DNA from: Planctomyces sp.
Lineage (GTDB): Bacteria > Planctomycetota > Planctomycetia > Planctomycetales > Planctomycetaceae
Direction: 5' to 3'
Assembly: GCA_005809115.1 (NCBI GenBank)
Contig: SYLK01000633.1
Location: 1-5,139, forward strand
Length of the DNA stretch: 5,139 nucleotides
The translations under genes were made by a program, and so were the position numbers. Positions 1-5,139 of the stretch are shown piece by piece (the first letter of the stretch is position 1; each line of letters opens with the position of its first letter). The notes under the pieces are model-generated. The model searched no databases. It was not told the origin of the DNA and was given only the letters and a program-made list of their open reading frames with translations.

Positions 1-867
1 ACCACTCTCCACCGCCAGAATCAGCTGGTTCCCCATCCCCGGGATTCCAAAATAACGCTCCAGCAGAAAAGATCCCGTGATCAGGAATGGAATCGTGATG
101 ACCACGTGTGTGATGACCGGAATCAGGGCATTTCGCAGCATGTGAACCAGCATGATCCGGCTCCGCGGAGCCCCCTTTGCCACAGCCGTGACAATGTAGT
201 CACGCGCTGTCTCCTCAACCATCACAGCGCGATAAAAACGGGTGTCATAACCCATCGCCACGACCACGTTGATCAGCACGGGCAACAGGTAATACCGCGG
301 CCACACGTGGCTCAGATAGTCGACCCAGCCGGCATGGCTTACCTCGGGATCGTAGTAAATCGCAAAGACTTCTGTGCCCAGCAGCTCCTTCAGCCGCCAG
401 GCGCCAAAGTACTGGCCGATGATGATGTAGACCAGAAAACTGACGCTCATTCCGAGCACCGACAGAAAGACCAGCAGCCGGTCAGGCCAGCGGCCGCGAA
501 ACCAGGCGGATACAAGCGCAATCCCGATCGACACCAGAGTTGTCAGAATCAGCGATGGGACCGTGATCGCCAGACTCGGACCAATGCTGCGTCCCATGAC
601 TTCGCCCACAGTCTGACCCGCGTAGTCCCAGCTCTTCTCGGAAAAATCTGCCGTCAGCACCTGCCGCAACAGCACCGAGTACTGCACAGGAAACGGGCGG
701 TCCGTTCCCAGTTCGCGGCGTCGCGCTATCACGTCCGCCTCCGTTGCGTTTTTCGGCAGCCGTCCGTAAACCGGGTCCCGCACACGCAGTGCCAGCATCA
801 TCAGCAGCAGGATTCCGAGATAGACGGGCACCTGATACAGCAGCCGGCGAATAACATAGGATCGCAT
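1..867 (-). CDS. ABC transporter permease, DppB/OppB family (C-terminus cut by window edge)
   Basis: Inner-membrane permease of a peptide-type (dipeptide/oligopeptide/nickel) ABC importer. It would form half of the channel, with a DppC-like partner expected beyond the left edge. The 289 visible residues read without interruption. The start MRSYVIRRLLYQVPVYLGIL is the classic DppB N-terminus, a basic stretch followed by TM1 (about 9-28). A periplasmic segment with the family pattern 'RRRELGTDRPFPVQYSVLL' (about 49-67) follows, and further membrane segments lie near 97-120, 131-152, 193-206 and 250-268. The ATPase-coupling EAA loop is clear at about 218-250 (DY at 223-224, AKG at 230-232, RNALIP at 245-250), followed by 'ERYFGIPGMGNQL' (270-282). 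The family usually runs 310-340 residues, so roughly 30-45 are missing. ATG 867 is supported by the conserved N-terminus, by AGGGA six bases upstream, and by the lack of an upstream in-frame ATG. It lies 168 bp downstream of the binding-protein gene on the same strand. Family sure; substrate not determinable. Confidence 0.95.
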   Translation of the reverse strand, partial: MRSYVIRRLLYQVPVYLGILLLMMLALRVRDPVYGRLPKNATEADVIARRRELGTDRPFPVQYSVLLRQVLTADFSEKSWDYAGQTVGEVMGRSIGPSLAITVPSLILTTLVSIGIALVSAWFRGRWPDRLLVFLSVLGMSVSFLVYIIIGQYFGAWRLKELLGTEVFAIYYDPEVSHAGWVDYLSHVWPRYYLLPVLINVVVAMGYDTRFYRAVMVEETARDYIVTAVAKGAPRSRIMLVHMLRNALIPVITHVVITIPFLITGSFLLERYFGIPGMGNQLILAVESG

Positions 868-873
868 CGGTGT

Positions 874-878
874 TCCCT
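874..878 (-). promoter_or_regulatory. Shine-Dalgarno-like site of the permease gene
   Basis: On the minus strand AGGGA lies six bases before ATG 867. It is only a partial match to the anti-Shine-Dalgarno sequence but is well placed, and it supports ATG 867 as the start. Confidence 0.45.
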
Positions 879-909
879 GGCAGAATCCGGAAACCAGCCA
901 TGATCGCCC

Positions 910-970
910 GGGGTGAACCCCAGCCAGCGGCACGCCGGCAGCCGCCGGGCCAACCCGCAGCCGCCGGCAG
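910..970. repeat. Cluster of short palindromes and direct repeats between binding protein and permease
   Basis: The 168-bp spacer (868-1035) is GC-rich and contains no plausible gene. GGGG-TGAA-CCCC (910-921) is a perfect four-base stem with a tetraloop. It is followed directly by GCCAGCG-GCA-CGCCGGC (923-939), a seven-base stem with one mismatch that becomes a G·U pair in the minus-strand transcript. CAGCCGCCGG then occurs twice as a direct repeat (939-948 and 958-967). The cluster resembles REP-type intergenic palindromes or a processing/attenuation structure between the abundant binding-protein message and the permease message. No U-run follows, so it is not a standard intrinsic terminator. 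Its function is inferred only. Confidence 0.4.
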
Positions 971-1035
971 GCCCGCCGAACCCCGACACTGTACGGGCAG
1001 GCTCAGAAACTCCGGTCGGACTGCGGCGGCAGACG

Positions 1036-2937
1036 TCAGTCCGCGACGTCCAGGTACTTATACCAGTTCTCGAACGATTCGACAGGCTTAAAATTCTTCA
1101 GTCGCGGCGTGACCACGTAGAACCGAGTCCGGGCCATGGAACCAGCATACGGGCAGTCCTCCATCAGGATCTGCTGCATCTGTCGCACGATCTGCAGTCG
1201 TTCCGGAGATGTCGGCATGGTCACGATCTGCTCATACAGCCGGTCATACTCCGGATTCCGGTAGTTGAAGTGATTCGCGCCCGGTGCCGCGTTCGGCCCG
1301 TAAAACAGCGCCAGATTGTTCTCCGCGTCCGGATAGTCCGAGCCCCACGCAAAGCTGAAGAACTGAGCCGCCCGTTCGTCCACCTTCTGCATCAGCTGGG
1401 AAAAATCCAGCAGATGCACCCGCAGGCTGATTCCCACCTCGGACAGCTGCTTTTGAATCATCTCCGCCTGCTCCTGTGCGTTCTGCTGCCTGGCGGTATA
1501 GTAATCGATCGTCGGCAGACCGCGGCCTCCCGGATATCCCGCCTGCTCCAGCAGCGCCCGGGCACGCTCACGGTCCGGACCGCGAAACGACCCCGACGCA
1601 CGGCCTCCTTCCGGAAATCCGTCCAGACCCGGAGGAACGACGCCGTCATACACGATGTTGATCCCGTTGTAGAAGGCCTCGTTCTGCTCGTCCCAGTCCA
1701 GCGCCAGGCAGATTGCCTGACGGAGAGCCTTCTTTTCCGGCGTGTATCCACCCAGCAGCGGATCCTCCAGATTGAAGCCGCGGAACATGAAGTCCAGCAG
1801 CGGGACGGCATACCCCTTCATGTTCTGAGCCTTCATGCCGGACGTCAGCTTCTGCGTGCGTCGGCTGAACGCTTCCTCAAAGTTCTCGGCCGGAATCTGC
1901 GCGTAATGCAGTCGTCCGGTCAGGAATTCGAGCCACATCGGCTGATCGTTCTTGTAGAACACAACATCCACCTGATCCAGCAGCGGCAGTCGCCGCCCCC
2001 GCGCTTCCTGCAGCCCGTCAGCCGCATCGGCCGGCTCGTGCTCGTCCGGGTAAACGCATGCATGGTATCCGCTGTTTCGCGTGTAGCGGATCCCCTGATC
2101 CTGCTTCCAGTCACCCTCTTTCAGCGCGAACGGGCCGGTTCCGATGGGGCGGAGTCCAAAACGGTCACCGTATTTCTCCACGGCTTCCCGCGCGACCACT
2201 CCCGTCTGAAACATCGCCAGTTTCCACAGAAAGCTCTGCATCGGCCGTATCAGAGTGACCTCGAATTCGTGGTCACTGATGATCTTCATCCCCGAAACCG
2301 GAGCGTCATAACTGAACTTGTCGGCGGCATTCTGTGCTGCGTGATAGTCGTCGAATCCCGCGATCGTCTCGCGCATCAGCCACCAGACTTTGGAACCGCC
2401 CTGTCTGACGTCGGCCATGCGCTTCCACGAATACAGGACGTCGGCCGCAACAAGTTCACGACCGCGCCCGTCCGGGAAACACGGATCGTCATGAAAGCGG
2501 ACACCCGGCTTCAGCCGGAATCGCCATGTCAGGCCGTCCTCCGAACGCGGCAATTCGGCCAGCAGCAGCGGCTCCAGCTCAAACGGTCGCTTCAGGTACT
2601 TATACTGCAGCAGCGTCTCAATCAGCTGGCTCGCACACTGATTCTCATAGACTGTCGCTCCGCGAATCGGGTCCAGCGACTTCGGGCCGTCCGATCGCAT
2701 GGGTATGCGGATCCCCCGAGGTGAGCCGCGCCCCGCCACTGCTGTCCGTCCGGATCTCGCCTCTTCAGAGAAACCGGCCTGCCCGTCTTCGCCGGCGGCC
2801 GCGGATGCTTCCTTCTCGGTTTCCGACGCCCGCCCCGATGGGCGCCCGGTCTGCGCCTCACTGCCGCATCCGACGGCCACGGCCGCCGCCCCGATGAACG
2901 ACAGCATCAGCAGTCGCCTGTGCCTGCGACGATCCAT
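1036..2937 (-). CDS. Peptide/nickel-type ABC transporter substrate-binding lipoprotein (SBP_bac_5 family)
   Basis: Extracytoplasmic solute-binding protein that captures a peptide or similar ligand and delivers it to the permease encoded downstream. The 633 residues begin with a lipoprotein signal peptide: basic MDRRRHRR, a hydrophobic core (about 9-22) and the lipobox end AVGC with the lipidated Cys at 24. A polar Gly/Ala/Ser/Glu-rich stretch (about 25-75) looks like a disordered tether. The binding domain follows. Visible landmarks are SLDP (87-90), ETLLQYKYL (107-115), WRFRLKPGVRFHD (138-150), ADVLYSWKR (165-173), IGTGPF (265-270), ALRQAICLALDW (404-415), VPPGLDGF (434-441) and FAWGSDYPDAENNLALFYG (529-547). 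It is longer than typical DppA/OppA (about 530-550), mainly because of the tether. ATG 2937 is fixed by the signal peptide and by GGGGAG ten bases upstream. It sits 100 bp after the kinase gene and 168 bp before the permease. The ligand cannot be read from sequence; peptide is the default guess. Confidence 0.95.
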   Translation of the reverse strand: MDRRRHRRLLMLSFIGAAAVAVGCGSEAQTGRPSGRASETEKEASAAAGEDGQAGFSEEARSGRTAVAGRGSPRGIRIPMRSDGPKSLDPIRGATVYENQCASQLIETLLQYKYLKRPFELEPLLLAELPRSEDGLTWRFRLKPGVRFHDDPCFPDGRGRELVAADVLYSWKRMADVRQGGSKVWWLMRETIAGFDDYHAAQNAADKFSYDAPVSGMKIISDHEFEVTLIRPMQSFLWKLAMFQTGVVAREAVEKYGDRFGLRPIGTGPFALKEGDWKQDQGIRYTRNSGYHACVYPDEHEPADAADGLQEARGRRLPLLDQVDVVFYKNDQPMWLEFLTGRLHYAQIPAENFEEAFSRRTQKLTSGMKAQNMKGYAVPLLDFMFRGFNLEDPLLGGYTPEKKALRQAICLALDWDEQNEAFYNGINIVYDGVVPPGLDGFPEGGRASGSFRGPDRERARALLEQAGYPGGRGLPTIDYYTARQQNAQEQAEMIQKQLSEVGISLRVHLLDFSQLMQKVDERAAQFFSFAWGSDYPDAENNLALFYGPNAAPGANHFNYRNPEYDRLYEQIVTMPTSPERLQIVRQMQQILMEDCPYAGSMARTRFYVVTPRLKNFKPVESFENWYKYLDVAD

Positions 2938-2947
2938 GAATCGTGCT

Positions 2948-2953
2948 CTCCCC
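2948..2953 (-). promoter_or_regulatory. Ribosome binding site of the substrate-binding protein gene
   Basis: Minus-strand GGGGAG, within AGGGGAGA, ends ten bases before ATG 2937. It is the strongest Shine-Dalgarno-like match in the window, which fits a gene whose product is needed in excess over the permease. Confidence 0.5.
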
Positions 2954-3037
2954 TCGTGTCCTGTGTCTCAGTCTCGCATCTGCAACCCGGTGCACCAGGC
3001 CCGTACCAGAATAGTCGATTTCCCGCTGTTCGCGAAA

Positions 3038-3427
3038 TCATCTCTGCGTCGCATTCAGAGTCCTGATCAGGTGCGGTCCCAGTATGATCAGTCCGACTGC
3101 GGCAGCGCCAAGTGCCGCGAGCAGGACTGCACCCGCAGCCACGTCCTTGGACTGCCTGACCAGATGGTGAAACTCCGGTGTCGCTGCATCCGCCAGAAAC
3201 TCAATCGCCGTGTTCAGAGCCTCAGCCGTCCAGACCGCCAATACGGCCAGCACGATCAGGCACCATTCTCCGGCACTCAGACCGCACCAGAACCCGACCA
3301 GAATGACGACGGCGGTCGTGCCCACGTGCAGTCGGGCATTGGGCTGCGACCGAACCAGAGTTGCGATCCCGCTGAGCGCGCAGCGGATACTGGTCAGTCG
3401 TTCGGAAAGCCGAATACGGCGGTTCAT
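3038..3427 (-). CDS. dgkA: Diacylglycerol kinase / undecaprenol kinase, small integral-membrane DgkA family
   Basis: Small trimeric-type membrane lipid kinase that phosphorylates diacylglycerol or undecaprenol with ATP-Mg, feeding phospholipid turnover or the peptidoglycan lipid carrier. The 129 residues carry an N-terminal amphipathic part (about 5-30), NARLH (30-34) and three membrane helices (about 35-50, 54-70 and 96-117). The core signature EALNTAIEFLAD is at 69-80, followed by KDVAAGAVLL at 94-103. Key residues fall at the same numbers as in E. coli DgkA: Glu69, Asn72, Glu76, Lys94 and Asp95. The 'KDVAAGAVLL...VG' pattern resembles the Gram-positive/undecaprenol-kinase branch more than the proteobacterial one, so the preferred lipid is uncertain. 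Position 28, a metal-ligand Glu in E. coli, is Gln here. ATG 3427 is the only ATG/GTG/TTG start in this frame before an upstream stop; its Shine-Dalgarno signal is weak. The binding-protein gene follows after 100 bp on the same strand, so cotranscription is possible. Confidence 0.93.
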   Translation of the reverse strand: MNRRIRLSERLTSIRCALSGIATLVRSQPNARLHVGTTAVVILVGFWCGLSAGEWCLIVLAVLAVWTAEALNTAIEFLADAATPEFHHLVRQSKDVAAGAVLLAALGAAAVGLIILGPHLIRTLNATQR

Positions 3428-3799
3428 CGCGGACCCCGACCAGTTGCATTCGCTGCATCGCGCTGTCTGCTGCGAGAGATCAGTCTCCGTCCCGCCGTCC
3501 GTCCCGCGCTGAACTTCTGGTGCCGCATACTGATCCCCGCTGCCGCCGTGTCCCCGCCCGTTTCCTCCCCGAGCATGCCCGCTCCGGATTGTAGGCCTTC
3601 ATTCCCGCGTCCGCGAGCAGCAGTGAAAATTGCCGCCGCCACGGAACGTTGACGTTTTTCGCGTGCGAGGGGATGGCCCTGTGGCAAACGCCCCGCCCTG
3701 AGCCCAGCGCCTCGCCCTGCGGCCAGCGCCCCGGCGAAAGAAGTTTTTTGCCGATCGCCTTCTGGCTTTGGCGTCTCAGCGTTTACAATTCCTGCTTTC
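3428..3799. other. Divergent intergenic region, left part, no convincing gene
   Basis: About 370 bp between the kinase start and the leader of the oxidoreductase. The open frames here translate to Arg/Ala/Gly/Pro-rich strings with no family pattern and are taken as non-coding. The part nearest the kinase should contain its promoter. A minus-strand TACAAT (plus-strand 3588-3593) could be a -10 element, but no reasonable -35 sits 16-18 bases upstream. An imperfect palindrome AACGT-TG-ACGTT lies at 3645-3656. The stretch 3681-3735 is C/G-rich and repeats CCAGCGCC. No strong regulatory signal can be assigned. Confidence 0.5.
3784..3789 (+). promoter_or_regulatory. Possible -10 element for the oxidoreductase gene
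   Basis: TACAAT matches the sigma-70 -10 consensus at five of six bases and lies in a locally AT-richer stretch about 110 bp before ATG 3897. The best upstream partner is TTCTGG (3760-3765, 18-bp spacer), a poor -35. If used, transcription would start near 3795, so the RNA would open almost directly with the perfect hairpin at 3800-3847. Confidence 0.25.
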
Positions 3800-3847
3800 G
3801 AACCCCTGACAAAACCTGCGTCGCCACGCAGGTTTTGTCAGGGGTTC
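3800..3847. repeat. Perfect inverted repeat, 22-bp arms, 4-base loop
   Basis: The left arm (3800-3821) begins GAACCCCTGACAAAACC, the loop is CGCC (3822-3825), and the right arm (3826-3847) ends GGTTTTGTCAGGGGTTC. All 22 pairs match and pairing stops immediately outside. It lies 49 bases before the oxidoreductase start codon. No T-run follows on either strand, so it is not a typical intrinsic terminator for either flanking gene. It may be a dispersed palindromic element (REP/MITE-like) or a structured 5' leader of the oxidoreductase message. The sequence alone does not decide. Confidence 0.9.
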
Positions 3848-3850
3848 TTA

Positions 3851-3876
3851 AATTCACATCGACAATTCACATCGAC
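3851..3876. repeat. Perfect tandem duplication of a 13-mer (AATTCACATCGAC x2)
   Basis: AATTCACATCGAC occurs at 3851-3863 and again, without a gap, at 3864-3876. It falls between the 22-bp hairpin and the start codon at 3897. It could be a duplicated protein-binding site or the trace of a slippage event. The 13-base spacing is not a whole helical turn, so two bound copies would not face the same side of the helix. The duplication is certain; its role is unknown. Confidence 0.85.
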
Positions 3877-3896
3877 TGTCAACCGAAAGCATTCTC

Positions 3897-4895
3897 ATGC
3901 GGCGGATCAATGTCGGAGTTGTGGGGCTTGGGTGGTTTGGCGAAAAGCACTGCGAGGTGCTGTCAGGGCTTCCCGAAGCCCGGCTGGCAGCCGTCTGCAC
4001 ACGATCGCCGGAGCGTCTCGCGCAGGTCCGCGAAATGTTCGATGTTCCGTATGCCTGCAGCGATTACCGCGAACTGCTGGCGAATCCGGCCATTGACGTG
4101 GTGAGCGTCGTGACGATGTGGGACCAGCATGCTGAGCCGGCTGTGGCAGCACTCGCTGCCGGAAAACATGTCTTCCTGGAAAAGCCGATGGCGTCGACGC
4201 TGGCCGACTGCGATCGGATCCTCGCTGCGGCCGGATGCTCGCGCGGCAGCCTGATGGTCGGGCACATCTGTCGGTTCAACCCCCGTTATGTTGCCGCAAA
4301 ACAGGAGATTGACGCCGGGCGGATCGGACGGATCGTCGCGATCTCAGCCCGACGCAATCTGCCCGCCTGGATCACCGCCGGAGTACTGGACAAGATCGGC
4401 CCCATTATCGGCGACGGGGTCCATGATACCGATCTGATGCTGTGGTACACCGGCGCAAAAATTATTTCCGCTTATGCCCAGACCACCCGCGTGCGGCAAC
4501 TGAAGTACCCGGATATCGGCATGACCATCTATCGCTTCGACAGTGGTGCGATCGCCATCAATGAGAACAACTGGGCACTGCCGGAGCGTTCCCCGATGCA
4601 GATCGACGAACGCATGGAGATTATCGGCACCTCCGGCTCAATTTCCATTCACGACACCACACCGAATCTGCTGGTTGTCGACAGGGAACAGGCGCGCTTT
4701 CCGGACACGACATACTGGCCCCTGATCCACGGCGTGCGCAGTGGAGCGCTCCGCGAGGAATGGGCGTATTTCCTGCGCTGCGTGGCCGAGGGACGCCAGC
4801 CGGATGTGATCCGCCCTGCAGAATCCCGCGCCGCGGTCGCCGCCTGTCTGGCCGCCGAACAGTCAGCCGCCACGAATCAGATCGTTCTGCTGTAA
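3897..4895 (+). CDS. Gfo/Idh/MocA family NAD(P)-dependent oxidoreductase
   Basis: Cytoplasmic dehydrogenase of the glucose-fructose oxidoreductase / inositol dehydrogenase / MocA family, which oxidises or reduces sugars, inositols or related compounds with NAD(P). The 332 residues match the usual family length. The Rossmann domain starts at once with INVGVVGLGWFG (4-15, GxGxxG-type loop). The N-terminal part also has YRELL (57-61), IDVVSVVT (66-73) and KHVFLEKPMA (90-99) with the family EKP at 95-97. The C-terminal domain begins near GHICRFNPRY (122-131) and carries GDGVHDTDLMLWY (172-184), where His176 is the likely catalytic His and Asp179 its usual companion. ISIHDTTPNL (249-258) and the closing helix with AVAACLAAEQSA are also typical. 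There is no signal or Tat peptide, unlike the many exported family members of planctomycetes. ATG 3897 directly precedes the dinucleotide fold; only a weak GAAAG stands upstream. It is divergent from the kinase/transporter block and appears monocistronic. The substrate is not predictable. Confidence 0.95.
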   Translation: MRRINVGVVGLGWFGEKHCEVLSGLPEARLAAVCTRSPERLAQVREMFDVPYACSDYRELLANPAIDVVSVVTMWDQHAEPAVAALAAGKHVFLEKPMASTLADCDRILAAAGCSRGSLMVGHICRFNPRYVAAKQEIDAGRIGRIVAISARRNLPAWITAGVLDKIGPIIGDGVHDTDLMLWYTGAKIISAYAQTTRVRQLKYPDIGMTIYRFDSGAIAINENNWALPERSPMQIDERMEIIGTSGSISIHDTTPNLLVVDREQARFPDTTYWPLIHGVRSGALREEWAYFLRCVAEGRQPDVIRPAESRAAVAACLAAEQSAATNQIVLL

Positions 4896-4933
4896 GGACC
4901 GGCCTGACGAACGGCGACCGGATTTAACTCGAC

Positions 4934-4985
4934 TGGGGCAGGCTTCCAGCCTGCCTCTGGATTCACAGGCAGGAAGCCTGTGCCA
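4934..4985. repeat. Double-hairpin palindromic repeat element downstream of the oxidoreductase
   Basis: Two seven-base perfect stems lie side by side: GGCAGGC-TTCCA-GCCTGCC (4937-4955) and CACAGGC-AGGAA-GCCTGTG (4964-4982). The outer halves also pair with each other: TGGGGCAGGCTTCC (4934-4947) with GGAAGCCTGTGCCA (4972-4985), with two mismatches. The whole could therefore fold as two small hairpins or one long one. It sits 38 bases after the oxidoreductase stop codon and may act as a 3' end stabiliser or terminator-like structure, though no T-run follows. The sequence style is one I associate with dispersed intergenic elements in planctomycetes; that link is from memory. Confidence 0.7.
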
Positions 4986-5027
4986 CTGAAATGCGGCCAT
5001 TTATTCTGGTGCAGGTCCTGATCCATC

Positions 5028-5139
5028 AGACAGCCACAGCCCAGAGACAGCCACAGCCCAGAAACAGACAGAGCCCAGAGACAGCCACAGCCCAGAAACA
5101 GACAGAGCCCAGAAACAGACAGAGCCCAGAAACAGACAG
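5028..5139. repeat. 17-bp tandem repeat with two interspersed unit types, running off the window
   Basis: Six full units and a partial seventh, with no gaps. Type A is AGACAGCCACAGCCCAG (starts 5028, 5045, 5079). Type B is AAACAGACAGAGCCCAG (starts 5062, 5096, 5113, and partial at 5130). The order is A A B A B B B'. The types differ at three positions (2, 7 and 10) that always change together. The plus strand has no T across the 112 bases. A 17-base period shifts frame at every unit and no protein-like reading exists, so it is treated as a non-coding minisatellite. Its right end is outside the window. Confidence 0.92.

Noticed and set aside
106..903. A 265-codon plus-strand open frame opposite the permease
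   Set aside because: The minus strand reads as an uninterrupted DppB-type permease with an intact EAA loop. The plus-strand product is His/Arg/Gln-rich and unlike any family I know.
1051..2604. CAGGTACTTATA present twice (1051-1062 and 2593-2604)
   Set aside because: Both copies encode the residues YKYL at the two ends of the binding protein. It is a coincidence within coding DNA, not a repeat element.
913..2724. A 603-codon plus-strand open frame opposite the binding protein
   Set aside because: It is antisense to a well-supported SBP_bac_5 protein. Its His/Arg/Gln-rich translation is what the reverse strand of GC-rich coding DNA gives.
2966..3036. Possible promoter (TATTCT with a TTTCGC upstream, minus strand) between kinase and binding-protein genes
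   Set aside because: The -35 match is poor and the -10 ordinary. Such matches occur by chance, so a separate promoter is not asserted.
3017..3039. Hairpin at the end of the kinase gene (GATTT/AAATC with inner CGC/GCG) as a terminator
   Set aside because: The stem is short, contains a two-base bulge, overlaps the stop codon and is not followed by a U-run. Termination cannot be claimed.
2699..3652. A 317-codon plus-strand open frame across the kinase gene
   Set aside because: It runs antisense to the start of the binding protein and all of the kinase. Both have clear family signatures, and this frame has none.
3424..3687. An 87-codon minus-strand open frame whose TGA overlaps the kinase ATG (ATGA), as in translational coupling
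   Set aside because: The translation is Arg/Gly/Ala-rich without any family pattern or hydrophobic rhythm, and long open frames are common by chance in GC-rich DNA. The overlap alone is weak evidence.
5028..5139. Reading the 17-bp array as a CRISPR array
   Set aside because: The units are directly adjacent with no unique spacers, too short for CRISPR repeats, and no cas gene is visible.

Overview
The window looks like chromosomal DNA of a GC-rich Gram-negative bacterium, most likely a planctomycete. That assignment is an inference. It rests on GC-rich codon use, very weak Shine-Dalgarno signals, a lipoprotein oligopeptide-binding protein with a long polar tether, a cytoplasmic Gfo/Idh/MocA oxidoreductase, and a paired 'CAGGCTTCC / GGAAGCCTG' hairpin element of a kind I associate with planctomycete intergenic DNA. 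No rRNA or tRNA gene, CRISPR array, transposase or phage gene was seen.

Layout. The left two thirds (1-3427) is a minus-strand block read right to left. It starts with a small diacylglycerol/undecaprenol kinase (3427-3038). After 100 bp comes a solute-binding lipoprotein of the peptide/nickel (SBP_bac_5) family (2937-1036). After a further 168 bp of palindrome-rich spacer comes a DppB/OppB-type permease (867 to beyond position 1; its C-terminus is cut by the window edge). The binding protein and permease should work together as an ABC importer for peptides or a similar solute. The second permease and ATPases would be expected beyond the left edge. The kinase is a membrane-lipid enzyme that may simply be cotranscribed.

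The middle (3428-3896) is a divergent intergenic region of about 470 bp. Its right end carries a -10-like hexamer, a perfect 22-bp-arm hairpin and a perfect tandem duplication of a 13-mer, all within about 115 bp of the next start codon. A plus-strand Gfo/Idh/MocA NAD(P)-dependent oxidoreductase (3897-4895) follows, substrate unknown.

The right end (4896-5139) has no gene. It holds a double-hairpin repeat element (4934-4985) and then a 17-bp tandem repeat built from two interspersed unit variants (5028 to the window end). The repeat contains no T on the plus strand, so all six frames are open through it.

The genes are ordinary. The most interesting material is non-coding: the hairpin plus duplicated 13-mer leader and the two-variant minisatellite. 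I found no convincing new multi-gene system.
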